NCBI RefSeq assembly: GCF_001895005.1
Contig: NZ_BCXH01000011.1
Span: forward strand, 1 to 64,000
Length of the DNA stretch: 64,000 nt
Direction: 5' to 3'
Origin: Rhodococcus yunnanensis NBRC 103083
Lineage (GTDB): Bacteria; Actinomycetota; Actinomycetes; Mycobacteriales; Mycobacteriaceae
Shown: one piece after another, positions 53,436 to 63,753 of the stretch
Position numbering within the stretch: position 1 is the stretch's first letter
Layout of the letters: each line of letters starts with the position of its first letter
Program-made: the position numbers and the translations under genes
Notes under the pieces: generated by a model
What the model saw: the letters and a program-made list of their open reading frames with translations, nothing else
What the model was told of the DNA's origin: nothing
Database searches by the model: none

Positions 53436-53481
53436 ACCGTCCACCCTAGTGTGACCTGCGTTGCATGTAGGTAGCGTTTCG

Positions 53482-55038
53482 TCAGGACTGCGTTCTCGAC
53501 GCGGGGCCGGGCAGATTCTCGCTGGCGGCGGCGAGTCCCAGGTGTCGATAGCGGTTCAGTCGGGAGGACAGGCGCCCCTCCGGTCCACGGCGGTCCAGTT
53601 CGTGTAATTCGCGTGCGATCGCCCCTGCCAGGCGTTTCGAGAACTCGACGGGCTCCTCGGCGGCATCGGGATGCTCGGGGACGATTGCGTCGACGATACC
53701 GTCGCGCAGCAGATCGACCGAGCGGATGCCCTGGGATTCGGCCATGGCCGCGGCGTGGTCCGTATCGCGGTGCACGATGGCACTCGCGCCTTCGGGCGGC
53801 AGAGGTGCCAGCCAGGCGTTCTGCGCGCAGAGCGTGCGGTCGGCGGGAAGCAGGGCCAATGCTCCGCCGCCGGTTCCCTGGCCCAGCAGAACCGATACCG
53901 TCGCAGTATCGACGGTCACCAGATCGCTTATGCAGCGTGCGATCTCGGGAGCCAGGCCGCCCTCCTCCGCTTCTTTCGACAACGCGGCACCGAAGGTGTC
54001 GATCACCAACACCAGTGGTATGCCGAGCTCCTCGGCAAGCCGCATCCCGCGTCGCGCCTCGCGTAGCGCTCCAGGGCCCATCGTGGCGGTGACACTGTGA
54101 CTGCTGCGATCGTTTCCGAACACCACGCACGAGATTCCTCGAAACCGGCAGAGCGACAACAGAATTGTCGTGTCCGATTCGCCTTGGCCGGTGCCGCTGA
54201 GCGGAACCTGCTCGGTAGCAGCGTGTTCCAGGAGCTGCCGGACGCCGGGTCGGTCGTCACGCCGTGATGCCTCGACCGAATGCCATGCCGAACGGTCGGG
54301 GATCTCCGCTGCCGCCGGTGCAGGCTCCAGATTCTCGGGTGCATCGTTCTCGGGCGCATCGGAGTCGCCGCTGACCACGCGCAATGCGCGCACCATCAGG
54401 TGGCGCAGGCTCCGCACCGGGACCACACCGTCGATGACGCCGTGGTGATAGAGATTCTCCGCGGTCTGAACGCCGTCGGGAAAGGGTTTGTCGTACAACG
54501 CCTGATAGACGCGCGGGCCGAGAAACCCGATGAGTGCGCCCGGCTCGGCGAACGTGACGTGCGCGAGCGATCCCCACGAGGCGAACACACCGCCTGTCGT
54601 GGGATTGCGGAGGTACACCAGGTACGGCAACCGGGCCTTCTTGTGCAGGGTCACGGCGGCAGCGATCTTCACCATCTGCACGAACGCGAGGGTGCCCTCC
54701 TGCATCCTCGTACCACCCGACGTCGGTGACGCGATCAGCGGAAGTTTCTCGGCGGTCGCCCGCTCGATCGCGGTGACGATGCGCTCGGCCGCGGCGACAC
54801 CGATCGAGCCGGCGAGAAACGCGAACTCGCACGCGATGACTGCTACCGGGCGGCCGTCCACCGATCCGCGACCGGTGAGCACCGACTCGTCGACGCCGCT
54901 CTTCTCGCGTGCCCGCACCAGGTCGGCGGCATACGCGTCGCCGGGGGAGACATCGAGTGGCTCTCGGTCCCATGACACGAACGATCCGCCGTCGAGGAGT
55001 GCATCGAGAATGTCGACGGCGGACGTTCGTGTGGTCAT
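53482..55038 (-). CDS. accD3: Acyl-CoA carboxylase carboxyltransferase subunit (AccD3-like)
   Basis: This predicted 518-residue protein contains two carboxyltransferase crotonase-like halves in one chain (about 1-265 and 300-510), as in M. tuberculosis AccD3 (Rv0904c). Motifs are SPTSGGTRMQEGTLAFVQMVK, LPYLVYLRNPTTGGVFASWGS (oxyanion glycines) in the first half, and VLVIDTFGAALSKEAEEGG, LGQGTGGGALAL in the second. It transfers carboxylate from biotin to an acyl-CoA; the biotin-carrier subunit is not in this window. A short duplication NDAPEN occurs in the linker. It lies between the ABC exporter and the acyl-CoA ligase, 10 bases after the permease gene. Confidence 0.93.
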   Translation of the reverse strand: MTTRTSAVDILDALLDGGSFVSWDREPLDVSPGDAYAADLVRAREKSGVDESVLTGRGSVDGRPVAVIACEFAFLAGSIGVAAAERIVTAIERATAEKLPLIASPTSGGTRMQEGTLAFVQMVKIAAAVTLHKKARLPYLVYLRNPTTGGVFASWGSLAHVTFAEPGALIGFLGPRVYQALYDKPFPDGVQTAENLYHHGVIDGVVPVRSLRHLMVRALRVVSGDSDAPENDAPENLEPAPAAAEIPDRSAWHSVEASRRDDRPGVRQLLEHAATEQVPLSGTGQGESDTTILLSLCRFRGISCVVFGNDRSSHSVTATMGPGALREARRGMRLAEELGIPLVLVIDTFGAALSKEAEEGGLAPEIARCISDLVTVDTATVSVLLGQGTGGGALALLPADRTLCAQNAWLAPLPPEGASAIVHRDTDHAAAMAESQGIRSVDLLRDGIVDAIVPEHPDAAEEPVEFSKRLAGAIARELHELDRRGPEGRLSSRLNRYRHLGLAAASENLPGPASRTQS

Positions 55039-55048
55039 GACCGAAAGC

Positions 55049-56245
55049 TTAGCGAGCGAATGCTTCCTTCCACGTGACGGTCTTGCCGATGCGCAGTATC
55101 GAGCGCTGGTAGATCTTCGCGGCGACGACCGCGAGTGCCGCGGTGGTCGCGGCCATGATGAGCGCGGTACCGACGATCTGGTAGATCGGTGCGACACCTG
55201 CGGCGATGCGCAGCGGCATCATGACTGCGGAGAACGGCGGGATCCAGCTGAGCACGTTGCTGAGCGTGCTGTCGGGTTCACCCACCGAATAGAACGCGGC
55301 GAAGAACATCGCCATGATCAGCAGCAACAGCGGCATGGTCGTCGAATTGACGTCCTCCTGGCGGGACACCATCGAACCACCCGCCGCGTAGAGCACCGCG
55401 AAGAACGCGAAGCCGAGCACGAACCAACCGAGAGTGCTCGCGAAGACACCGAGGGCGGTACCGGTGACGGTCAGTGTGCCCGTCGCGAGGCCCGCGCCCA
55501 CTCCCGCCGCCCCGTACAGGGCCAGTTGCAGTATTCCGACCGCACCGATGCCGATGATCTTGCCCCACAACAACTGCAGTGGTCGGACGGTCGAGAGGAG
55601 CAGCTCCACGACACGCGAGGACTTCTCCTCGACCACGCCCATCGCGACGTACATGCCGAACCCGATGATCTGCGCGTACAGGACGAACACTGCGGCCAGC
55701 GACAGCGCAACTCGCTGTCCTGCTTCGGGATCCGGTGGATCGATCGCGTCGACGGTGACGGTGGCATTGGTGACCGCGGCTGCGAGAGCAGCTTGATCGA
55801 CGTCCTGCGCAGCCAGAGCCGTATCGGTGGCCAGGGACTGGACACTTCCCTCGACGACGGCACGCAGTGCGCCGGTGAGCTCGGTATCGGTGATGGCCGT
55901 GTAAGCGCCTGCGCCCTCGGGAACGAGAGCGACTGCGATGTCTCCGGATTCGACATCCGATCGTGCCGCGGTCGCGTCGGCGATATCTCGAACCTCGACG
56001 GGATTTCCGACGACGTTTCCGTTCGCTTCGAGCACACCGGCGATGGATCGATCTCCGACGATGCCGATGACGTCACGTTCCTCGTCGTCACCGCCGGCGA
56101 AGATGGAGTAGGCGATGATGCCGCCGATGATCACCACGAGAATGATGACGTTGCTGATGACAAAACTCTTCTTCATCACCTGAACCGCGAACTCGCGTTT
56201 GGCGATCAGGCCGATCGCTCGGCTGGACGATACCTGTGCGCTCAT
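55049..56245 (-). CDS. ABC exporter permease (NatB/ABC-2 type)
   Basis: This predicted 398-residue membrane protein has an N-terminal helix (about 30-50), a large extracytoplasmic domain (about 55-190), then five to six helices with VVEEKSSRVVELLLSTVRPLQLLWGKI. That is the NatB/YhaP-type ABC-2 arrangement. It overlaps the ATPase gene by four bases. It probably exports ions, peptides or lipids; similar pairs are called Na+ exporters or drug exporters by analogy only. It is 10 bases before the accD3-like gene. Confidence 0.91.
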   Translation of the reverse strand: MSAQVSSSRAIGLIAKREFAVQVMKKSFVISNVIILVVIIGGIIAYSIFAGGDDEERDVIGIVGDRSIAGVLEANGNVVGNPVEVRDIADATAARSDVESGDIAVALVPEGAGAYTAITDTELTGALRAVVEGSVQSLATDTALAAQDVDQAALAAAVTNATVTVDAIDPPDPEAGQRVALSLAAVFVLYAQIIGFGMYVAMGVVEEKSSRVVELLLSTVRPLQLLWGKIIGIGAVGILQLALYGAAGVGAGLATGTLTVTGTALGVFASTLGWFVLGFAFFAVLYAAGGSMVSRQEDVNSTTMPLLLLIMAMFFAAFYSVGEPDSTLSNVLSWIPPFSAVMMPLRIAAGVAPIYQIVGTALIMAATTAALAVVAAKIYQRSILRIGKTVTWKEAFAR

Positions 56246-57132
56246 ACGACGGCCTCTCTGAACAGATCGCTCAGCGACGGTTTGTGGAAGGAGAACTCGT
56301 GAACCGGGCCGGTAGCCAACGCCGCCCGCAGAATCGCCTGGTCGTCGGCGCCGGATTTCACGCTCAGGATGGTACGTCCGCCCGAATGGCTGATCGGTGT
56401 CACGCCGGGGATGGTGTCGGCCCACCCTTCCAGCGCGGCGGGCGCGTGGATTTCGAGTTGGGCATCGCCGGTTCCTCGCAGTTCGTCGACGGTGCCGACC
56501 GCCTTCATCGAACCGGCGGCGATGATTCCGACGCGATCACACAGTCGCTGAACCAGATCCAACTGGTGGCTCGAGAAGATGACGGGCACTCCCGCTGCGG
56601 CCTTCTCGCGGAGGACATCGCTCATGACGTCGACAGCGACGGGATCGAGTCCCGAGAAGGGTTCGTCGAGAACCAGAACCGCCGGATCGTGCACGAGCGC
56701 GGCGGCGAGTTGGACGCGCTGCTGATTTCCGAGGCTCAAGGCATCGACGGTGTCGTTCAGTCGTTCCGAGATGCCGAGGCGCTCGGTCCAGCGCTGGACG
56801 GCGTCCTTGGCCTCACCCGAGGAGAATCCGTGCAGCTCGGCGAGATAGGCGAGTTGCGGACCGACCTTCATCTTCGGATAGAGACCACGCTCTTCCGGCA
56901 TGTACCCGATGGTGCGTCTGACATCGAGGTCGACCGGTTTGCCGCCGAGTAGCACCCGTCCCGAGTCTGCGGACAGCACGCCGAGGGTGATGCGCATCGT
57001 GGTCGTCTTGCCTGCGCCGTTGCTGCCGACGAACCCGAACAACTCGCCCGGCCGGACATCGAAACTCAAGGAGTCGAGGGCGATCTTCTCGCCGTATCTC
57101 TTGGATATGTCGTCGATCGTGAGGGTGCTCAT
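56242..57132 (-). CDS. ABC exporter ATP-binding protein (NatA-like)
   Basis: This predicted 296-residue ATPase shows Walker A SNGAGKTTT, a Q loop in GYMPEERGLYPKMKV, a signature of the LSLGNQQRVQLAAAL form rather than LSGGQ, Walker B VLVLDEPFSGLD and the switch His in FSSHQLD. The PEERGLYPKM wording is typical of the NatA/YhaQ group. The start at 57132 has AAAGGGCACG before the ATG. The gene for a small membrane protein lies ten bases upstream. Confidence 0.93.
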   Translation of the reverse strand: MSTLTIDDISKRYGEKIALDSLSFDVRPGELFGFVGSNGAGKTTTMRITLGVLSADSGRVLLGGKPVDLDVRRTIGYMPEERGLYPKMKVGPQLAYLAELHGFSSGEAKDAVQRWTERLGISERLNDTVDALSLGNQQRVQLAAALVHDPAVLVLDEPFSGLDPVAVDVMSDVLREKAAAGVPVIFSSHQLDLVQRLCDRVGIIAAGSMKAVGTVDELRGTGDAQLEIHAPAALEGWADTIPGVTPISHSGGRTILSVKSGADDQAILRAALATGPVHEFSFHKPSLSDLFREAVV

Positions 57133-57142
57133 CGTGCCCTTT

Positions 57143-57676
57143 CTATAGATCTTCGGGGTCGGGGTCGGGAGTGATCCACGCGAGAACGAAAGCAGGCGTG
57201 CAGATTCCGGTGAGCAGGGCAACCAACGTCCACAGTCCTCCCGCGTACGCGAGGCGGTCGTTGTCGACCGCCGAGGACAGAACGATCAGGGCAACCACCG
57301 CGGTCAGTGTCAAACCCTGTGTCACGGTCAGTCCGATGGATCGAGCTTCGTTGCGCTGCTGCACCTCCCACTCGTCGAGCGCACCCACCGGAGCGTCGCT
57401 GTGACGGCCGGAGACCGTCTGAAGCATCGTCCACAGCACGAGAAACGACACCGTCGCCGGAACCCACAGGATCGGTGCCCACCACGAGAACAGCGTCAGA
57501 ATCGAAATCACCAGCAGGGCAGCGAGAGTCACGACCACTCCGACACAGAGGATGCGTCGGCGATGCTGTGTCCGCCACCGCGGTAGCCAGTGGCGAGTCT
57601 TGGCATCGTTGTCGAGGAAACGCCGTGTGCGGTACGCCTGGTACCGGGTCAGGATGTTCGAGTCGAGGGTGCTCAT
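57143..57676 (-). CDS. Four-helix membrane protein of the ABC operon
   Basis: This predicted 177-residue protein starts MSTLDSNILTRYQAYRTRRF and has four hydrophobic helices (about 43-62, 65-85, 118-140 and 145-170). Its start region (AAGGGCACCATGAGCACCCT) is nearly identical to that of the next gene, the ABC ATPase. This suggests local copying of a translation-initiation region. It overlaps the HTH gene upstream by four bases. No family is recognised; it may be an accessory subunit of the exporter. Confidence 0.8.
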   Translation of the reverse strand: MSTLDSNILTRYQAYRTRRFLDNDAKTRHWLPRWRTQHRRRILCVGVVVTLAALLVISILTLFSWWAPILWVPATVSFLVLWTMLQTVSGRHSDAPVGALDEWEVQQRNEARSIGLTVTQGLTLTAVVALIVLSSAVDNDRLAYAGGLWTLVALLTGICTPAFVLAWITPDPDPEDL

Positions 57677-57939
57677 GGTGCCCTTCGGAACAGTTCGGCG
57701 GACAGCGGCCCGAGCTCGTGTCGCGAGAAGACGGCTTCGACGGGAAGGTCGAATACATCGCATATCCGCATCGCGAGATCCAGGCTCGGATAGTGGTCAC
57801 CCCGTTCGAGGGCGCCCACCGTCTGAGGGTTCACTTCCACGAGTTCGGCCAGCTGCGCGCGGCTCATCTTTCGTTCGGCCCGCAGAACTCCCACCCGGTT
57901 GTAGATCGGGAGCGTGGTGCCACGCTTCGTGGGGCTCAT
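57673..57939 (-). CDS. XRE-family helix-turn-helix regulator
   Basis: This predicted 88-residue protein is a short Cro/C1-type regulator (YozG-like). Its HTH reads NRVGVLRAERKMSRAQLAEL and VNPQTVGALERGDHYPSLDLAMRI, followed by FDLPVEAVFSRHE. ATG 57939 was chosen; the longer frame consists of the palindromic repeats. It is the first gene of the exporter operon and overlaps the next by four bases. Autoregulation of the exporter operon is likely. Palindromic repeats lie about 80-200 bases upstream of it. Confidence 0.9.
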   Translation of the reverse strand: MSPTKRGTTLPIYNRVGVLRAERKMSRAQLAELVEVNPQTVGALERGDHYPSLDLAMRICDVFDLPVEAVFSRHELGPLSAELFRRAP

Positions 57940-58015
57940 GCATCGAAGTGTTGTATAAACCCAACGATCTGTCAACTGTCGCAACAGTGGGCCCACGCAC
58001 TCGGCCCCGCTGGTA

Positions 58016-58139
58016 CGCAAACGCACGTGCGTTTGCGGGGTTGGGTGGGGGTTGGCCCTGGTGGTGCGCAAACGCACGTGCGTTTGCGGGGGTGGGTGGG
58101 GGTTGGCCCTGGTGGAGCGCAAACGCACGTGCGTTTGCG
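58016..58139. repeat. Three perfect 22-bp palindromes at 51-bp spacing
   Basis: A perfect 22-base palindrome, core GCAAACGCACGTGCGTTTGC with a C before and a G after, occurs at 58016-58037, 58067-58088 and 58118-58139. Each start is exactly 51 bases from the last. The 29-base spacers are GC-rich and nearly the same (GGGTTGG, GGGGGTTGGCCCTGGTGG). The array lies between the abcF-like stop and the HTH-operon promoter. Confidence 0.95.
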
Positions 58140-58205
58140 TGAAGGGAGGGTATGAAGGGAGGGCGTGAAGGGAGGGCGTGAAAGGGAGGGGCGGGGGACG
58201 GGGGA
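58138..58205. repeat. Purine-rich GAAGGGAGGG tandem tract
   Basis: Four units of GTGAAGGGAGGG (12-13 bases, with variations) follow the last palindrome. They are followed by two GGGGGAC units up to about 58206, directly before the abcF stop. The tract has a strict purine strand bias. Confidence 0.75.
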
Positions 58206-58215
58206 CGGGGAGAGG

Positions 58216-59850
<1,635 letters not shown>

Positions 59851-59904
59851 GCCGACAAGTATGTCTCGGGAACAGACGGGCGCCGTCCTCGGTTGGCCTG
59901 AGGT

Positions 59905-60753
59905 ATGACGTTTTCACCCGAGACCAGTTCTGTACCGACGATCGTGCTCAACGACGGGCACGCAATTCCTCAACTCGGCTTCGGCGTGTGGCAGGTTCCT
60001 GACGACGGTGCGCACGACGCAGTTGCCGAGGCGCTGAAGGTCGGCTACCGCAGCATCGACACCGCGAAGATCTACGGAAACGAAGCGGGGACCGGCAAGG
60101 CCATCGCAGAGTCCGGCATCGCCCGCGACGAGCTGTTCGTCACCACCAAGCTGTGGAACGACGACCAGGGCTACGACTCGACGCTGGCAGCGTTCGACGC
60201 CAGCCTCGACCGGCTCGGACTCGAATACCTCGACCTGTACCTCATTCACTGGCAGCAGCTCGATCGCGACAAGTACGTCGATACTTTCAAGGCATTTCAG
60301 AAGCTCAAGGCCGACGGTCGCGTCGGATCGATCGGTGTCTCGAACTTCACGATCCCGACGCTCGAGAAGCTGATCGACGCAGTCGGCGAGGTACCGGCGG
60401 TCAACCAGATCGAGCTGCACCCGCGCCTCATTCAGGAAGAGTTGCGCGCGTTCCACACCTCGAAGGGCATCGCTACGGAAGCGTGGAGCCCGCTCGGTTC
60501 CGGCACCGTCCTCGAAGAGCCTGCCCTCGGGCCGATCGCCGAAGCCCACGGCGTCACCCCCGCTCAGGTCATCCTGCGCTGGCACATCCAGCTCGGCAAC
60601 GTCGTCATCCCCAAGTCGGTGACGCCGGAGCGGATCAAGAGCAACTTCGACGTGTTCGGATTCCAGCTGTCGAACGACGAGATCCAGCAGATCAACGCTC
60701 TGGACAGCGCGGACGGCCGAACCGGCCCGGATCCGGACAAGTTCAGTAGCTAA
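59905..60753 (+). CDS. Aldo/keto reductase
   Basis: This 282-residue NADPH-dependent reductase resembles 2,5-diketo-gluconate reductases. The catalytic tetrad positions are visible: D in SIDTAKIYGNE with Y in the same segment, K in FVTTKLWND and H in YLIHWQQL. Cofactor-binding residues are in IPKSVTPERIKSNFDVF. ATG 59905 is the only sensible start. It is followed by a hairpin with a 13-bp stem, so it is probably monocistronic. Substrate unknown. Confidence 0.95.
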   Translation: MTFSPETSSVPTIVLNDGHAIPQLGFGVWQVPDDGAHDAVAEALKVGYRSIDTAKIYGNEAGTGKAIAESGIARDELFVTTKLWNDDQGYDSTLAAFDASLDRLGLEYLDLYLIHWQQLDRDKYVDTFKAFQKLKADGRVGSIGVSNFTIPTLEKLIDAVGEVPAVNQIELHPRLIQEELRAFHTSKGIATEAWSPLGSGTVLEEPALGPIAEAHGVTPAQVILRWHIQLGNVVIPKSVTPERIKSNFDVFGFQLSNDEIQQINALDSADGRTGPDPDKFSS

Positions 60754-60759
60754 CCGCCT

Positions 60760-60793
60760 CGCGCGCACGGCCAGCTCAGGGGCCGTGCGCGCG
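60760..60793 (+). terminator. Terminator-like hairpin after the aldo/keto reductase
   Basis: CGCGCGCACGGCC pairs perfectly with GGCCGTGCGCGCG around an eight-base loop. No direct T-run follows, but GC-only hairpins often act as terminators in Actinobacteria. It lies six bases after the stop and 57 bases before the next gene. Confidence 0.7.
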
Positions 60794-60849
60794 GAGTCAG
60801 TGCGGGCGGTGCTTTTGCGCGCACCGACGCGGAGCGCATAATCCTCGGC

Positions 60850-61677
60850 ATGGGACCGCTCACAGGCAAGACGATTGCGCTCACAGCCGAGCGGCGGGCG
60901 GACGAGTTCGCGACTCTGCTCGAGCGTCGGGGCGCCGTAACAGTGCACGTCCCTGCGATCCATGTACTACCGCTCCTCGACGATTCGGACCTTCGCGAGC
61001 AGACCGACCACATCATCGAGAAGCCACCGGAACTCGTCGTCATCAGCACCGGTATCGGATTCCGCGGATGGCTCGACGCCGCGGAGGGCTGGGACACCAA
61101 GGACGATCTCCTCGCAGCGCTCGGGGCCTCCCGCATCATTGCGCGAGGCCCCAAGGCTCGGGGTGCCATTCGCGGCGCAGGCCTCCGCGAGGTCTGGTCA
61201 CCGGCAACCGAAGCGTCGCAGGAAGTCGCCGACCACCTCGAAGCCGAAGGCATCGTCGGCGTCGACGTCGCCGTTCAGTTGCACGGCACCATTACCGAGT
61301 GGGAACCGACGATCCACCTCAGTGAGTCGCTTGCTCGCCTCGGCGCCGACGTCCGGGCCATCCCCGTCTATCGCTGGATCCGGCCCGTCGATCAACAGCC
61401 GCTGATCGACTTGCTGGCCAAGATCCTGAACCACGAGGTCGACGCCGTCACCTTCACCAGCGCCCCCGCCGTTGCGTCCCTGCTGTCGAGCGCCAAGGAC
61501 AACGGCCTGCTCGACGAATTCCTCACTGCCCTGCGAGGTCCCGTCGCTGCGATCTGCGTCGGGCCGGTCACCTCCGCGCCGCTGGACGCTCTCGATGTTC
61601 CGACGCGGATGCCGGAGCGGGCTCGATTGGGAGCGCTTGCGAAGTTCGTGATCGACGAGCTGGGTGTTGGAGCGTAG
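60850..61677 (+). CDS. Uroporphyrinogen-III synthase-like protein, shortened
   Basis: This 275-residue protein has the two-lobed HemD fold: LTAERRADEFATLLERRGA in lobe 1, VISTGIGFRGW, ARGPKARGAIR in lobe 2, and VTFTSAPAVASLL and ICVGPVTSAPLD for the active cleft. The related M. tuberculosis protein Rv0260c has a C-terminal winged-helix DNA-binding domain after this fold. Here the protein ends after KFVIDELGVGA, so that domain is absent. The TAG stop lies inside a decayed copy of the 33-bp repeat. The last 110 bases are antisense to the MMPL gene. It may be a true HemD, or a regulator that has lost its DNA-binding end. Confidence 0.88.
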   Translation: MGPLTGKTIALTAERRADEFATLLERRGAVTVHVPAIHVLPLLDDSDLREQTDHIIEKPPELVVISTGIGFRGWLDAAEGWDTKDDLLAALGASRIIARGPKARGAIRGAGLREVWSPATEASQEVADHLEAEGIVGVDVAVQLHGTITEWEPTIHLSESLARLGADVRAIPVYRWIRPVDQQPLIDLLAKILNHEVDAVTFTSAPAVASLLSSAKDNGLLDEFLTALRGPVAAICVGPVTSAPLDALDVPTRMPERARLGALAKFVIDELGVGA

Positions 61678-63712
61678 CCTGCGGAGTGGCCGAGGTTGTC
61701 AGTGGATTCCACCAATTCCACTGTCCCAGTAGCGTCATCGTCGACGGAACGAGGACCATCCGGACGATCGTGGCGTCCACGAGCACCGCGGTGGCCAGTC
61801 CGACGCCCATCATCTTGATCGTCACGTCCGCGTCCATCGCGAATCCGAGGAACACGGCGATCATGATGGCTGCGGCGCTCGTGATCACCCGGCCGGTCGA
61901 TGCCACGCCGTCCACGACGGATCCATGCGCGTCGCCGGTCCTGAGCCACGCCTCGCGGACGCGTGAGAGCAGGAAGACCTCGTAGTCCATCGACAAACCG
62001 AACAGAATCGTGAACATCAGGATCGGCACCCAGCTGGATACGGGTACGGCATGGGGTAGTCCGAGTAGGGCTGCGCCCCAACCCCATTGGAACACCACAA
62101 CCATCACGCCGTATGCGGCTGCAACCGACAGCAGATTCATCGCCGCGGCCTTCAGTGCGACGACGACCGAGCGGAACACTGCCGTCAACAACACGACCGA
62201 CAGTGCGACGACGAATGCGATGACGAGCCAGATGCGGTCGGCGACCTTGTCGGTGATATCCGAGAAGATCGGCGTGACACCGGTGGCGATGACGCCGTCC
62301 GGCAGAATATTTGCTCGAAGATGTTGGAGCACAGCGACTGTCGCCTCGTCGCTCGGTCCGGTGGTGGGCTCGAACATGATTACCGCGGTGTCACCCGCTG
62401 CATTCGTCATCGGAGGACTCACCACCGCGATTCCCTCCTCGCGGGCGAGTTGTGCGGTCACGACGTCGGGTGAGACTCGTGAAAGGTCCACTGCCAGCAT
62501 GAAAGGCCCGTTGGCGCCTGGCCCGTATTCGGCCCCGATCAGGTCGTACGCCAGCCGGGTGGTGTTCGACGTCGGTTGAGTGCCTGCGTTCTGCGGCCAC
62601 ATCCGCATCTCGAGAACGGGTGCTGCGAGTACGGCCAGCACCATCAGCGCGGCGAGCGTCCAGGCGACGGGTCTGCGGCACACCATTCGAGCCCACCGCT
62701 CGGTACGGGACGGCCCGGTGGCCGCCGAGGTCTTCTTCCGGAGCACTCGCGTTCCCGCCAGTGCGCACAGTGCAGGCACGAGCGTGATCGAGGTCAGCAT
62801 CACCGATCCGACGACGGCGAGCGTGGCGTACCCCATCGACGCGTAGACCGGCAATCCGGCCAGTTTCAGCCCGAGCAAGCACAGCAACACCGTCGTTCCG
62901 GCGAATACGACGGATACTCCTGCGGTGGAGTTCGCATGTGCCGCAGCATCCTTGGAGTCCATGCCCGAACGCAGGCCGTCGGCGAACCGGGTGACGAGCA
63001 GCAACGCGTAGTCGATTCCGACTCCTATGCCGACCATCGTTGCGATCGTCGGAGCCATCGAGGAGATCTCGGTGAACGAGGCGAGCACGGTGACGATGCC
63101 CGATCCGATTCCGACGCCGATGACGGCCACCGCGATGGGCAGTCCCGCCGCGACGGCGGACCCGAAGGCGACCAGCAGGATTGCCAGTGCGACCACGATT
63201 CCGATTCCCTCGGCGACACCGCTCGGCTTGCTGATGTTCTCGGCGACCTGGCCGCCGAGTTCGACCTGTATGCCCTCACGCTCGAGCGGCGCCGTCGCCG
63301 AGCGCAGTGCATCGACGCCGTCGCTGCCGGAGAAGTCGGTCACGGGGATGCGGTACTGGACGGACACGAGTGCGGTGTCGCCGTCGGCGGACATGCGGGC
63401 CGGTGACACCGTTCCGACACCGTCGAGCTGACGCAGCCGGTCCTGTAGACCGGTCAGTAGTGACGGGTCGAGCGGGGAGTCGCTGTGCACCACGACCCGG
63501 GCATCGGTTCCGGCGAGGTCGGGGAATCGCTCGGCGAGCAGATCGCTTCCCGCGATCGATTCGAGTCCTTCGACGTGGTAATTGTCGTGCATCTGGCCGC
63601 CGATCGAGGCGGCGGCTCCGAGCGTCGCCGCGAACAGTACGACCCAGACTGCAATCGTCCGTATTGGGTGAGCAGCGCAGACTGCTCCGAGTCTGCCGAG
63701 CAAGGTACTCAT
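61568..63712 (-). CDS. MMPL/RND-family transporter
   Basis: This predicted 714-residue membrane protein has the MMPL layout: a first helix, a periplasmic domain, a five-helix block, and the same unit again. Motifs are GIGVGIDYALLLVTRFADGL (first half) and LFGLSMDYEVFLLSRVREAW (second half); these aspartate/tyrosine pairs are the proton-relay residues of MMPL pumps. The family exports lipids, siderophores or drugs. ATG 63712 has AAGGAG upstream. The C-terminal 36-residue tail (Pro/Arg/Ser-rich) lies antisense to the hemD-like gene and looks non-conserved, as if acquired by read-through into new sequence. Confidence 0.93.
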   Translation of the reverse strand: MSTLLGRLGAVCAAHPIRTIAVWVVLFAATLGAAASIGGQMHDNYHVEGLESIAGSDLLAERFPDLAGTDARVVVHSDSPLDPSLLTGLQDRLRQLDGVGTVSPARMSADGDTALVSVQYRIPVTDFSGSDGVDALRSATAPLEREGIQVELGGQVAENISKPSGVAEGIGIVVALAILLVAFGSAVAAGLPIAVAVIGVGIGSGIVTVLASFTEISSMAPTIATMVGIGVGIDYALLLVTRFADGLRSGMDSKDAAAHANSTAGVSVVFAGTTVLLCLLGLKLAGLPVYASMGYATLAVVGSVMLTSITLVPALCALAGTRVLRKKTSAATGPSRTERWARMVCRRPVAWTLAALMVLAVLAAPVLEMRMWPQNAGTQPTSNTTRLAYDLIGAEYGPGANGPFMLAVDLSRVSPDVVTAQLAREEGIAVVSPPMTNAAGDTAVIMFEPTTGPSDEATVAVLQHLRANILPDGVIATGVTPIFSDITDKVADRIWLVIAFVVALSVVLLTAVFRSVVVALKAAAMNLLSVAAAYGVMVVVFQWGWGAALLGLPHAVPVSSWVPILMFTILFGLSMDYEVFLLSRVREAWLRTGDAHGSVVDGVASTGRVITSAAAIMIAVFLGFAMDADVTIKMMGVGLATAVLVDATIVRMVLVPSTMTLLGQWNWWNPLTTSATPQATLQHPARRSRTSQALPIEPAPASASEHRERPAARR
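61669..61691. repeat. Decayed copy of the 33-bp repeat core at a stop codon
   Basis: GGAGCGTAGCCTGCGGAG then TGGCC matches the core GGAGTGGAGCCTGCGGAATGACC at 19 of 23 positions. The changes include one that creates TAG (61675-61677), the stop of the uroporphyrinogen-III synthase-like gene. It also encodes part of the MMPL C-terminal tail on the minus strand. One single short match can arise by chance, so the confidence is moderate. Confidence 0.5.
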
Positions 63713-63753
63713 TCCAGCTCCTTCGGTGTGTGGTGCACACAGCGTGGAGCCGA

